Assembly (NCBI RefSeq): GCF_003330725.1
Contig: NZ_CP030840.1
Span: 372,001 to 436,000, forward strand
Source: Acidisarcina polymorpha
GTDB lineage: Bacteria > Acidobacteriota > Terriglobia > Terriglobales > Acidobacteriaceae
Direction: 5' to 3'
DNA length: 64,000 nucleotides
The translations under genes were made by a program, and so were the position numbers. Below the pieces are notes generated by a model, which saw nothing but the letters and a program-made list of their open reading frames with translations, made no database searches and was not told the DNA's origin. Positions within the stretch are counted from its first letter, which is position 1. Every line of letters starts with the position of its first letter. Below are positions 36,911 through 47,300 of this stretch, piece by piece.

Positions 36911-37560
36911 GAGTGGCACCGGCAGTGCTAATGTCAGTTCTTGCGGTGATCACCATCTAGTGCCGGTTGATTGCGCTATGCGATTGTTCTCCCTGTTGAC
37001 AGGTAGCGGCGAAGATTCACATCGCAATTGATCATGGGATACTTAAAAACTGGCCTCCGAAGTTGTCGGAAGACGGCACAATCTTGAGGCTCGGGCGCAA
37101 GGATGATACGAATGGACAAACAGCGGTTCCGCCGCGAGTCGAATATGAATCGACCGAGATGGGCTCGAGCCTGTTGACTGCCCTTGAAATCCTACCTTCT
37201 AGATCAGAGACACCTTGCCCCGAATGCCGGCGCACTTACGACGATGCTTGGAATAAAATGTTTCAGACGCGCTGCCGGAGCCTGACAAGACGATCCGCGA
37301 GTAACCACACGCGTTGCCGCGACCCGCCACGCCAGCGTCTTCCTTGCGTCTTCGCGCGGGGCATTCCTGATTCAATCGAATCGCTTTCGTTAATCTCCCT
37401 TCCCCATAAGCAGCCAAGGCTGAATTTGTTAATCTGCTTCATTCGCATTGCTTTGGACGGGAGAATCGATCTCGCTGCATCCACCGGCTATCGCACAGAG
37501 TCAAATGCGTAGCATCGGGATCGAAGGATTGTGAACGTGGCATCTTGGCCCTTAGACATC
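36911..37560. other. Intergenic region, about 650 nt, no gene seen
   Basis: Upstream of the nadA leader. A plus-strand frame at 37063-37512 (about 149 residues) has Arg/Ser/Cys-rich composition, no recognisable motif and no ribosome site, and is not called. Short inverted repeats are present around 37547-37560 but no terminator is certain. Confidence 0.4.
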
Positions 37561-37570
37561 TAAACGAGGT

Positions 37571-37764
37571 TGCTTCGAGCGGCTCCCCACCATCGGGAAT
37601 CAGCAGAGTCGGCACGAACGCCCGCGGGAGAGAAATTGTTATCAGTAGACGACACTATTCAGTTGATTCGCATAGGCGAACGGCCCGCGGGCACAAACGG
37701 GTCCGTGCCATCAGCCACCGGTGCATGCTCTACCGATTTGGCAGATGAGCCTTGGTTGTTTGAC
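37571..37764 (+). promoter_or_regulatory. nadA leader with tandem motif, possible riboswitch
   Basis: The stretch upstream of nadA repeats the sequence CGAACG(G)CCCGCGGG at 37615-37628 and 37677-37691; the first copy is preceded and the second followed by GGCACRAACG, and the second ends in a hairpin (GGCAC 37690-37694 / GTGCC 37705-37709). The element could pair as CUUC (37573-37576) with GGAG (37627-37630). NAD+-I (nadA) riboswitches, with two similar tandem domains, are known before nadA only in acidobacteria, so one is expected here. The conserved core I recall for that motif is not clearly matched, so the call rests on position and repetition. Confidence 0.3.
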
Positions 37765-38982
37765 ATGCAGGAGCCCGGTTATGGCCCTGGGGCGTCCATG
37801 CATGACACTCTGCCGCCCAGTTCGCCGCGCCAGGGCTTTCTTCCGCAGGAATATCGACAGGCCTCGAAGGGCGAACTCGATCAGCGGATCCGCACAGCCA
37901 AGGCTGCCCTGGGGGAGCGGTTGGTGATCCTGGGCCATTTCTACCAGCGCGACGAAGTCGTGCAATATGCCGACTTTGTCGGTGACTCCTTCCAACTCGC
38001 GAACGCCGCCAGAACCCGTCCGTTGGCCGAGTTCATCGTTTTCTGCGGCGTGCACTTCATGGCCGAAACCGCCGACATGCTTTCACGCCCCGATCAGGCC
38101 GTCGTTCTGCCGAACCTGGCAGCCGGCTGTTCGATGGCGGACATGGCCGACCTTGATTCCGTCAAGGACTGCTGGGAGGAGCTCACAGAGGTTCTTGGGG
38201 ACGCGCCAGACGGAGCAGGCCGCCAGCCGGTGGTCCCCGTAACTTATATGAACTCCTCGGCAGCCCTGAAAGGCTTCTGCGGAGAGCACGGGGGCATTGT
38301 CTGCACCTCGTCGAACGCGACCGAAGTGCTCAAGTGGGCTCTGGCTCGCGGTCAGCGCGCCCTCTTCTTTCCCGACCAGCACCTTGGCCGCAACACCGGT
38401 AAAGCGATCGGCATCCCGCTTGAGCAAATGCCGCTTTGGGATCCCAGCCGGCAGCTAGGCGGTTCAGACGCATTGACGCTGCAGAGGTCCCGCGTCATCC
38501 TTTGGCACGGTTTTTGCTCGGTGCATAAGCGCTTCACCGTGAATCAGATCGCAGCCGCGCGTCAGCGCTTCCCTGAAGTTCGCGTCATTGTGCACCCGGA
38601 GTGCCCAATGCCCGTCGTAGATGCGGCGGATGCCTCGGGATCGACAGACTACATTACCAAGGCGATCGCCGCTGCCCCCACCGGCAGTACGTTTGCCATC
38701 GGAACTGAGATCAACCTGGTGCAGCGGCTTGCCAACCAGTATCCGCAGCATAAAATCTTCTGTCTGGACTCAGTCGTTTGCCCCTGCTCGACCATGTACC
38801 GCATCCATCCGAGCTATCTGGCCTGGGTGCTCGAAGCGCTCAATCGTGGTGAGGTGCTGAATCGCATCACGGTGCCGGAGCAGATCGCCAAGCCCTCGCG
38901 CATCGCCCTGGAACGCATGCTTAGCCTCAAACCGGAGTCGAAACCGGAATCCAGGATCGAGAGCCCGGTGGCATCCCTATGA
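37765..38982 (+). CDS. nadA: Quinolinate synthase
   Basis: A 405-residue 4Fe-4S enzyme that condenses iminoaspartate with dihydroxyacetone phosphate to quinolinate, the second step of de novo NAD synthesis. The three cluster Cys are in AAGCSMADM (C122), HGFCSVHKRF (C251) and CSTMYRIHP (C341); substrate motifs LGHFYQRDEVV and HFMAETADML are intact. The ATG at 37765 gives a protein of normal start (MQEPGYGPG); the frame stays open 65 codons further up (to 37570) but that part looks like leader RNA rather than protein. The stop overlaps the nadB start (ATGA). Confidence 0.95.
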   Translation: MQEPGYGPGASMHDTLPPSSPRQGFLPQEYRQASKGELDQRIRTAKAALGERLVILGHFYQRDEVVQYADFVGDSFQLANAARTRPLAEFIVFCGVHFMAETADMLSRPDQAVVLPNLAAGCSMADMADLDSVKDCWEELTEVLGDAPDGAGRQPVVPVTYMNSSAALKGFCGEHGGIVCTSSNATEVLKWALARGQRALFFPDQHLGRNTGKAIGIPLEQMPLWDPSRQLGGSDALTLQRSRVILWHGFCSVHKRFTVNQIAAARQRFPEVRVIVHPECPMPVVDAADASGSTDYITKAIAAAPTGSTFAIGTEINLVQRLANQYPQHKIFCLDSVVCPCSTMYRIHPSYLAWVLEALNRGEVLNRITVPEQIAKPSRIALERMLSLKPESKPESRIESPVASL

Positions 38983-40547
38983 AGCGCATCCTTGTCGTCG
39001 GGAGCGGCATCGCCGGTCTCATCGCTGCTCTGGAGCTTAGCCGCAAGCACGCGGTCACCCTGGTCACCAAGGCGCGGCTTGAAGACAGCAACACCCGCTT
39101 CGCGCAGGGCGGCATCGCTGCGGCGATGTTCTCTGACGACAGCGTCGCTGAGCACATCGCTGACACGCTGCGCGCCGGCGCCGGCCTGTGCGATCCGCAG
39201 GCTGTGGAAGTGCTTTGCTCCGAGGGGCCGCGGCGCATTCGCGATCTCGTAAGGCTCGGGGTTGCCTTTGACCAGCACAATGGAGAGCTGGCGCGAGGAC
39301 TCGAGGCCGCTCACACCCGCGCTCGAGTTCTGCACGCCGGCGGAGACTCCACTGGACTTAACATAGAGCTGGCGTTGGCCCGCGCTGTCCGCGCGGCCGG
39401 TATCCCGGTGATGGAACACACCTTCGCTCGCGACCTTATCCTGCGTAAGGAACGGGTTGCAGGCCTTGACGTGTTGGAAGCCGATGGCGCCCTGCATGAA
39501 CTTTACGCTGACGCTGTAGTGCTGGCCAGTGGCGGCGCAGGCCAACTTTATTCGCACACCACCAATCCATCGGTCGCTACCGGGGATGGCCTCGCCATGG
39601 CACTCCGTGCGGGCGCGCAGCTTACCGATCTGGAGTTCTACCAGTTCCACCCGACAGCGCTGGCAGGCCCGGATACCTTCCTTATCTCGGAAGCGGTTCG
39701 CGGCGATGGAGCGGTCTTGCTCGACGCCAATGGGCGCCGTTTTATGCAGCACATTCATGCCGGCGCCGAACTCGCCCCGCGCGATGTGGTAGCCCGAGGG
39801 ATCGCCCGCCAGATGGCCGCGCAAAATGGCCTGCCGGTGATGCTCGACGCGACGAGCCTAGGTGCATCGTTCCTTGCCCGACGCTTTCCTACCATCGACG
39901 CCGCCTGCCGGACTCGCGGCCTCGACTGGTCCGGGACACCGATACCAGTGACCCCCGCAGCCCACTATTGGATGGGCGGCGTGCGCACAGATATTTGGGG
40001 ACGCACTTCCCTGCCAGGTCTCTTCGCTGTCGGCGAAGTCGCCTGCACTGGCGTTCACGGAGCCAACCGCCTCGCTTCCAATTCCCTGCTAGAAAGCCTA
40101 GTCTTCGCCTGGCGATGCGCGGAACTATTGCTTAAGGAAGATGTCAACGAGATAAAGTCCGCACCTTTTTCGCCCTTCATCACCGGAGCGAAGGAAGCCG
40201 CTGTGACATTTCCGCTGTCACCACATCTCTCCGCAAACAACAGCGAACCAGTAAGCCGGCAGGCGCTGCAAAGCCTGATGTGGAATGCAGCTGGAATTGA
40301 ACGAACTGCTTCCAGTCTCGGCGCTTGCGCAAAGCAGTTGGATCGATGGCGTCCGGGAGGAGGCACGATACACGACCTCGAAACCGCCAACCTGCTCGCG
40401 CTTGCAAGAGTGATGGTCGCTGCTGCTCTGGCACGGCGGGAATCGCGCGGCGCGCATTTCAGGGAAGATTTTCCTGAAACCTCCACCGGCTTTCAGCACT
40501 CCTTGGTCGCCTCACAGGAAGTTGCGAACACCACGACCACATGCTGA
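38979..40547 (+). CDS. nadB: L-aspartate oxidase
   Basis: A 522-residue FAD enzyme oxidising L-aspartate to iminoaspartate, which is passed to NadA. The N-terminal FAD-binding motif VVGSGIAGLIAALE (about residues 6-19), the block NTRFAQGGIAAAM (about 41-53), and the active-site motif DLEFYQFHPTAL (about 213-224) and the segment HYWMGG (about 329-334) are as in the family. Start overlaps the nadA stop by 4 nt (ATGA), and its end overlaps nadC by 7 nt, so the three are translated as one unit. Confidence 0.95.
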   Translation: MKRILVVGSGIAGLIAALELSRKHAVTLVTKARLEDSNTRFAQGGIAAAMFSDDSVAEHIADTLRAGAGLCDPQAVEVLCSEGPRRIRDLVRLGVAFDQHNGELARGLEAAHTRARVLHAGGDSTGLNIELALARAVRAAGIPVMEHTFARDLILRKERVAGLDVLEADGALHELYADAVVLASGGAGQLYSHTTNPSVATGDGLAMALRAGAQLTDLEFYQFHPTALAGPDTFLISEAVRGDGAVLLDANGRRFMQHIHAGAELAPRDVVARGIARQMAAQNGLPVMLDATSLGASFLARRFPTIDAACRTRGLDWSGTPIPVTPAAHYWMGGVRTDIWGRTSLPGLFAVGEVACTGVHGANRLASNSLLESLVFAWRCAELLLKEDVNEIKSAPFSPFITGAKEAAVTFPLSPHLSANNSEPVSRQALQSLMWNAAGIERTASSLGACAKQLDRWRPGGGTIHDLETANLLALARVMVAAALARRESRGAHFREDFPETSTGFQHSLVASQEVANTTTTC

Positions 40548-41398
40548 TCCGGCCGGGCACCGAAGCCATCCAGCGTCTTGTCCGCATAGCGCAGGAGGAA
40601 GACGCTCCGTGGGGCGACCTTACCTCGCAATCCCTCATTTCGGCGTCGGCACGCGTAAGTGCGCGCCTGGTAGCGCGGGAACCCGGCGTACTTAGCGGAG
40701 AAGATGTTTTTGCCGCCGCCATGTCGCTCACCGACTCCGCCATCGACACGCGCTTCCATCTGCATGACGCAGAGTCTTTCCCGGCAGGAGCAGTGCTCGC
40801 CACAGTGGATGGACCGGCCCAAGCCATCCTGCAGGCAGAACGTGTCGCTCTCAACTTCGTTCAGCGCATGTCCGGCATCGCAACCCAGACGGCGCAATAT
40901 GTAACAGCCGTTGCAGGGACACGGGCGCGGATCGTCGACACGCGCAAGACCACACCGGGTCTCCGTCTTATCGAACGTTATGCCGTCCGCTGCGGAGGCG
41001 GCCATAATCACCGCTACTCCCTTTCCGATGCCGTGATGGTCAAGGACAATCATCTTGCCATCCTGGCAGCCACGGGAGCCGTGAATGTGACGGAAGCACT
41101 GCAATCCATGCGTACCCGTCTTTCCCACACCACGCACGTCGAAGTAGAGGTCGACCGGCCTGAGCAGATCGAGGCAGTCCTCGCCGCAGGTGTCGATACA
41201 ATCCTGCTCGACAACTTCACCACAGCACAGCTCTCTTCGGCCGTAGCAGAGATTGCAGGCCGTGTGCTGGTTGAGGCTAGCGGCGGGGTTACGCTCGCCG
41301 GCATTCGCGAGATCGCCGAGACCGGAGTAGACATTATCTCGGTCGGAGCGCTGACTCACAACATCCGGTCCCTGGATCTCGGACTCGACATCGTCTGA
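40541..41398 (+). CDS. nadC: Nicotinate-nucleotide pyrophosphorylase (quinolinate phosphoribosyltransferase)
   Basis: A 285-residue enzyme that turns quinolinate and PRPP into nicotinate mononucleotide and CO2. Active-site segments ERVALNFVQRMSGIAT (about 100-115), DTRKTTPGLR (133-142), GGGHNHR (152-158) and KDNH (168-171) are intact, and the C-terminal phosphate-binding region has ASGGVTL. Length is normal. It completes the overlapping nadABC operon; nothing else follows before the convergent GH36 gene. Confidence 0.96.
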   Translation: MLIRPGTEAIQRLVRIAQEEDAPWGDLTSQSLISASARVSARLVAREPGVLSGEDVFAAAMSLTDSAIDTRFHLHDAESFPAGAVLATVDGPAQAILQAERVALNFVQRMSGIATQTAQYVTAVAGTRARIVDTRKTTPGLRLIERYAVRCGGGHNHRYSLSDAVMVKDNHLAILAATGAVNVTEALQSMRTRLSHTTHVEVEVDRPEQIEAVLAAGVDTILLDNFTTAQLSSAVAEIAGRVLVEASGGVTLAGIREIAETGVDIISVGALTHNIRSLDLGLDIV

Positions 41399-41652
41399 GT
41401 GGCAGTCGTCAATCGTTGAAGGATTGCTCTTGCCTCTCGCAAGAAAACTTCTCCTGGCGTAGTCAGCGTCAATCGTCTCGAATCTCTTTGGAAGAGAGCT
41501 ACACCGACCTCGCCGATGGTCAACTTGGCTGGCTAATGCGGCTCGGAACCTGATGACGAGGGATCGAACCAAGCTGATTTCATGCCCCTGGCAGATTTCA
41601 AATGCAATGAGCCCCCACCAAATGCAAGCCGCAGGAATTCCTGCCTGAAGAC

Positions 41653-44157
41653 CTACTCCTTTGTTGACCGAGGACGCATGATGTTGGACGGGTCGAAGGT
41701 CGTCGGCATATGACCAGAGATGCGGATGTGAAAACGATCTTGAGAACTCTCCCCGCCAAGGCCCGTTGCCGTAACAACAACGTGATATTCACCCGATTCT
41801 GTATAGGTGTGTTCCACATCAATGCCTTCCGATGTAACGCCATCTCCGAAGTCCCAACGATAGGAGATCACCGGATCGGCTTGGTGACTCCGGGCTGAGA
41901 ATCGAAGCACGGCCCCCGCCTTACCGTCCGAGGGATGGTTCGCCTCGACGGTGGGACCCGTCGCAGGAACACTTGTATCAATGATTTTCAGCACGCGTAC
42001 GGAATGCGCTGGCTGCTGGATCGATAAGATGCCACCGCTTAGGGTCGGCATCTCCTTTGTATCGAGAACATCTGTGACCACGTAGTGATGGCCTGCAGCA
42101 GGCAGTCCGATCGCTGAAAGGTCGATTGAGTGTGCCCGTTGTTTGTCGGTCCAGTCGAACACGGTCAACATGCTCTGTCGACGGTCCTCCTTAAGAAGGA
42201 AAATACTCGGCTGCTCATCCTCTACTGCATAGGTCATGAGATCGATCGGCACAGAGGCCTTTCCCAGCCGTATCATCTGGATCAGGTCGGGGTTTTCAAT
42301 GAGAGCTAAGCGAACAGGGTCCTTGGTCAACGACGTCAGATTGTCACCAATTTCAAACATGCCGCCCGAGACAGCAGCAAGCGAAATGGAGACCTCCGCT
42401 TCATCCAACGTTGCAGGCTTGGTGCTCTCGTGCCATGTACGATCCTGGATTGTTTGCGTCGATACGGTGAAGGCATCCGGATCTGCCACGAAATAATTAC
42501 GATTCATGTAGTACCTTGCAGCGATTCCAGTTGCGGCCTCTTTGCTGGCGCTGAAGGTATGCCCGGTATCCTGCGAGATCCGGCCGTAGTCCACGAAGCC
42601 TACTGGATTCAGCATGGCGCTTCCGTCCTTATCCAGGTAGACGTCGTTCCCAACAGTGTCTCTAATCGTTTGTAACCCAATCCGCTGCGCTTCCAAGGCG
42701 GTTGTATTTGGCTTGTAGTAATAGCCTTCTATAGCGCTGTCATCCATAAAATCCATCTTGATATATCGAACGCCCCAATCATTCACAAGCGTGGAATATG
42801 TCTTTCGCAGGTAATCCTGTGCGGCAGGGTTGGTTGTGTCGAGAACGAAAAGTTGATCTTTTTCATCCTCAACACTGCCCGCATGTATCGGCTGGCCCTT
42901 TTCATTCTTGACCAGCCATTCAGGGTGATTCTGATAGACCCACGAACGCTCCGATACCTCAAAAGGAGCCGTCCAGATACCCGGGGTCAACCCCAGCCGG
43001 TTCACCTTGTAATAGAGCGGCGCGAGACCGTCAGGAAATAAGGTTACGTTGGGTGTGCTATATTCTCCGCGAGCATACTGGTAGCCTTCGTCGATGTGAA
43101 AGATGTTATAGCCGAGGGATTTAAGATGCTCCGCTTCCCACTGAGCATTGGTCAGAGCGGCGCCCTGGTTCAGGCCGAAATAATAAGCCGTCCAGCTCCA
43201 CCAACCCATAAGTGGAGGAGCCGACGTTCTCGCGTGGTGGATCTCCCGGATCAGCGAGGCGTAGGTGTCAAGCTGGTGGTGGTAATCCTTGGAGACGCTG
43301 AAGAGCACGCGCTCCGAAGAGAGCTCCGCGCCCGGGTCGAGGGGAAGACTCAATGGCACCTGGTCTTCTGCGGGGGAATGTTCGAGCGAATTTTCCATCT
43401 GGAGCTCGGTAGTCCCAGTTGAATCGCCCTCGTAGGATGAGAGACTCGGTTCTCCGCCAGATGCGGTGACTAGATGAAGCCTCAGAACTGTCAGGAAGCG
43501 TTCAGATGTAAGCGCGCCCAGAAACAGACTCTCATGGCTCTGAAGGTTGTAGATGAGCTGGCTTCCCACAGCGCGATGCATCTGCTGTTTGGAATCCGCA
43601 AGGTTGTGAATTGTCATACCAGGACGATCTTCACTCCAGCTATCTGAGAGCACTCGGTCTTCGGCTGGGGGACCGCCCAGATCCAGGATTCGTCCGCCGG
43701 TTGAATCCCGGTCGGTCGCGTCCACAGAACGGATCCCACCAATATGGATCATTTTGTTGGTGGTATTCCTAACAGTCACCAGGACGTCCCCGAACGCCTG
43801 GTCTGAATACGCGCGGAGATGATAAGTCAAATCGGGCTTGCCCTTAATGCCCGAGTAAGTCACTTCCCACTCGGATGCCTTTCCGAGCAGTCCATCAACT
43901 TTAGATTGCTTGATCGTATGGTGCGGATAATCCGAAGCGTGAAGCCAGGTCCCATCTACCTGCACCGCGGCTCCTGCCTGAAGCGTGTAAGCGTCGGAGG
44001 CCGGCCTCGCGATCGTGTACCTTCCTGTCGTCGGATCGACTCCGATTTTAAGAGCGCCCTCATAACTGGACGTGTGCTCACCCCTGGCGGCCAGGCTACT
44101 TCCAGCAAGCAGTGCAGCCATGCACCATCGAACCGCGATCGTCGAACTATTTCTCAC
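41653..44157 (-). CDS. GH36 alpha-galactosidase with C-terminal PKD domain
   Basis: An 834-residue exported glycosidase. A GTG start with GGAGGAACG just upstream leads into a signal peptide (RWCMAALLAGSSLAARG). The N-terminal beta-sandwich is followed by a TIM barrel with LMGWWSWTAYYFG (about 316-328), FHIDEGYQ (about 353-360), the nucleophile Asp in YIKMDFMDD (D469) and the acid/base Asp in ISQDTG (D530), matching clan GH-D alpha-galactosidases. A C-terminal sandwich and a PKD domain (YRWDFGDG, about 765-772) follow. It would release galactose from alpha-galactosides in the periplasm or outside; specificity is inferred. It lies about 150 nt downstream of the TonB receptor on the same strand. 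Confidence 0.85.
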   Translation of the reverse strand: MRNSSTIAVRWCMAALLAGSSLAARGEHTSSYEGALKIGVDPTTGRYTIARPASDAYTLQAGAAVQVDGTWLHASDYPHHTIKQSKVDGLLGKASEWEVTYSGIKGKPDLTYHLRAYSDQAFGDVLVTVRNTTNKMIHIGGIRSVDATDRDSTGGRILDLGGPPAEDRVLSDSWSEDRPGMTIHNLADSKQQMHRAVGSQLIYNLQSHESLFLGALTSERFLTVLRLHLVTASGGEPSLSSYEGDSTGTTELQMENSLEHSPAEDQVPLSLPLDPGAELSSERVLFSVSKDYHHQLDTYASLIREIHHARTSAPPLMGWWSWTAYYFGLNQGAALTNAQWEAEHLKSLGYNIFHIDEGYQYARGEYSTPNVTLFPDGLAPLYYKVNRLGLTPGIWTAPFEVSERSWVYQNHPEWLVKNEKGQPIHAGSVEDEKDQLFVLDTTNPAAQDYLRKTYSTLVNDWGVRYIKMDFMDDSAIEGYYYKPNTTALEAQRIGLQTIRDTVGNDVYLDKDGSAMLNPVGFVDYGRISQDTGHTFSASKEAATGIAARYYMNRNYFVADPDAFTVSTQTIQDRTWHESTKPATLDEAEVSISLAAVSGGMFEIGDNLTSLTKDPVRLALIENPDLIQMIRLGKASVPIDLMTYAVEDEQPSIFLLKEDRRQSMLTVFDWTDKQRAHSIDLSAIGLPAAGHHYVVTDVLDTKEMPTLSGGILSIQQPAHSVRVLKIIDTSVPATGPTVEANHPSDGKAGAVLRFSARSHQADPVISYRWDFGDGVTSEGIDVEHTYTESGEYHVVVTATGLGGESSQDRFHIRISGHMPTTFDPSNIMRPRSTKE

Positions 44158-44305
44158 CGTTCCTCCATCAATCCAGGAATGCTTACCGATAACAGCAGTA
44201 TCGATTTCTTACAGGCCGGTAACAGCGAAGAAATCGGAGCTCTTACGAGCCATGATGAAGCAATGCAGAAAAGTGATCTGCTATATGCTCGCTTAGCGTA
44301 CGGCT

Positions 44306-47300
44306 TCAGAATGAGAGCCGTAAGGCCATCTGGAGGATTCGGGGATCGAAAGCGGAAGTGATCTGGCCAAAACCGCTATCAGTCAGCCCGGCATCCGGTG
44401 CGCCGAAGTTTACGTTGTTGAAGACGTTGTAGAACTCTGCCCGGAACTCAAGCCCAACGCGTTCATTGATCTTTGCGTCTTTTAACAGGGCCAGATCGGT
44501 GTTGGCGAATCGCGGTCCGCGAAGAGCATTCTTTCCTGTGTTGCCAAAGGTTCCAACCTGGTTTGGGGCGAAGTCGCTGGTGTTAAACCATTCGTTGACT
44601 AAGTTCGCATGGGATCGCCCGTTGCTTAACACCACGTTCTTGATGCTAGGAGCTGTGAGGTCCGCGCGATCGGCCCCCATTCCGCTGAAGGAGTTATCAA
44701 AATCGCTGAATACAGTAAATGGAAAGCCTGTCTGCCAGTTCATGATGGCGGTCAGATTCCATCCATTCACGACCTTATCTAGCACCCCTTTGAACCGAGC
44801 GTTAGGAAATGCATAGACACCGGAAATCCTGAAGACTTTATTGACATCTCCGCCGTCCGGGCCGTAATCGAAATAGCGGCCGCAGCTACATGAGTTCGTA
44901 TTGAGCGCACCAGGCTGGCCGTAAGGACCAAAGTTATTGAGGGACCGGGACCAGGTGAAATTTGTCAGAAATGAGAGCCCGTGGGTCAAGCGCTTCTCCA
45001 GCGAGAGTTGGAGGGAGTTATAGTTGCTGATAACTCCGGAATTGATCGAATCCACAAAACCGAACGACGGGTAAATACGCCGTTGCTGGGTGTTATCTTC
45101 CGTTGACTGTCCTGGGATGTAAACAGCCGGATTGACCGCTAGCAGTCCAGCTTCCTGATCTCCGGTGCCTCCAAGATGAGTGCCTTTGTTCCCCAAGTAT
45201 GCGGCACGTACTAGCCAGTTTGCTCCAAATCCATGCTCCAAAGTCATGTTCCACATCAGGATCTGCGGCGGACGAAAGTGCCGATCGAAAATCTGCGTGA
45301 ACGAAATGTCCTGAGGAAATGTGGCAGCCGCACCAGGGGTGTTGGGACCGAACTGCGCGGGAAATGGATTTGCTATGCCGCCGCTCCCATAAGGATCGGT
45401 GAAGTTCACGGCCGAAAGATTCACGATAGGGGCGAACGGAGGGATTCCGACAACATCTTCAAAAGCTACCAGGTTGGGCGGTTGGTAGTAGTAGCCTGCT
45501 CCGCCGCGCACACTTGTCTTTCCATCTGACGTGAGTTGGTATGCGAATCCCAGGCGTGGTCCGAATTCGCTGAAGGTGCTATAGATCGAAGACGAAGGAC
45601 AGCCCGGATCGTGATTACTCCCACCGAAAATCAGCCCTGCGGGCGCGTTTGGATACCTCAGAGATTGTGCCCCGGGAACGAAACAGCCCACTCGGCCCTG
45701 GCTGTCTTTGTAAGGAATGAAAGGGTCCCAGCGTAAGCCGGCACTCAGCGTCAGCCGTGGAGTTGCTTTCCAATTGTCCTGGACGAAGGCGCTCCAGTTA
45801 AAGCCGGTGAAGTTGAGATACAACCCGCCGGCCTGCGTGAAGCTTGAGACAGCACCAAGTTCGAAGTCGGCGACATTGTCGCCGGTGAGGCTGTTTGAGA
45901 AAGTAAATACACCGTCCGCCTGATAGGAATTGCCCATCGGTGCGGTCACCCGCATGATTTCGCCGCCGAATTGAATCTGATGAGCGCCCTTGATGTAGGT
46001 GGCCACTTCACGAAGCGATTGGTCCCCCCGGTCCCAGGTGCCGCTGGCCGGCTGTTCCCCAATCGTGAAGTTTCCCGCCACTCCCACGTTGAGCGTGGGT
46101 TTGAAGTTGGTGGGTTGCGCGATCAGCGAGCCGGCATCCTGGATAGTGAAAGGAGCAGGAGAAAGGGTCTGTCCGGTTTGACTCGTATATCCGAAATAGC
46201 TGTTCAAAAGAATCGTCGGAGAGATCGTGTAAATATCTACGACGCTGATGTTCTTAAGCCCCAGACTTTGAGGAAACTCTGTGTTGCTTGCAAGAATGTT
46301 GTCTGCGGGGGGCAGAATCACCGGAATATTGTAGTTCAGCTGAAAGTAATGCACGCTTAAGTGATGTTTCCCAATGTTGTAATCCACTTTCGCGAGATAC
46401 TCGTCGGTCTTCTGTATGGAAGGAGCGCCGTTGTAAGTTAGCTGGCGGCCGGGGCCATTCGGAAGAGGAAGGTGCTGTAACAGATAGCCGGCGGTCGGAT
46501 CGAGATCGGATAGCGGAACCTGATTGTTGTTGTAGCTTGCGCCTGTATTCGGGTTAACCAGCTGAATGGGTGTGGGATTCGAGGGCGAGACCACCAGCAG
46601 GTCCGAGAAATCGCCCGTGCGTTCCGCGGCAGTGGGCACAAAGGCGACCAGGCCATTGATTGCAGTGTTCTGCCGGGTGCCTTGATAGGAACCAAAATAG
46701 AACAGCCTTCGCTTGAGGATAGGTCCGCCAATCGTTCCGCCAAATTGGTTCTGCTTGAGGGGGTTTGGGGAAGTCGCAAAGTAGTTCTTCGCATCCATGG
46801 CGTAGTTCCGGAGGTATTCAAAGGCGCTGCCATGAATACTGTCTGTTCCCGACTTGCTGACGGCATTGACGACGCCGCCCGTCGCATTTCCATATGTCGC
46901 GCTCATGTTGCCGGTCTGGACATTGAACTCCTCAAGCGCGTCCGGGCTAGGAAAAGGCAGATTCGTATTCAGATAGAGATCGTTATAGTCAACGCCATCC
47001 AGAAGGTAGTAGACGCCGTTCGCGCCACCGCCGTTGACCTTGGCATACTGTTCCCCAGGCAGAACACCGCCTTCGCACCCGACGCCGCAGTTCAGCGACG
47101 TAACATCGACTGCTCCCGGGACGAGGAACACTAATTGCTGCGCTTCGCGCCCGTTCAACGGCAGACCTTGGATGCTCCTCTGCTCGATCACCTGTCCGAC
47201 CGCGGGGTCGTCAGTAGTCACGAGCGATGCATTCGCTTCCACGGTCACTTGCTGGCTCACGCCGCCTACGCTGAGTGTAACGTTCTGGTTCGCGGCCTGG

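Noticed and set aside
37063-37512. Possible 149-residue gene upstream of nadA
   Set aside because: No ribosome site, odd composition and no recognisable pattern; treated as intergenic.
37570-37764. A 65-residue N-terminal extension of NadA
   Set aside because: The frame is open but the sequence is unlike NadA N-termini and contains the repeated leader motif.
38814-39824. A 336-codon minus-strand frame over nadB
   Set aside because: Antisense shadow of nadB, whose FAD and active-site motifs are intact; no domain in the shadow.
40493-41572. A 359-codon minus-strand frame over nadC
   Set aside because: Antisense shadow of nadC; Cys/Arg-rich composition and no motif.
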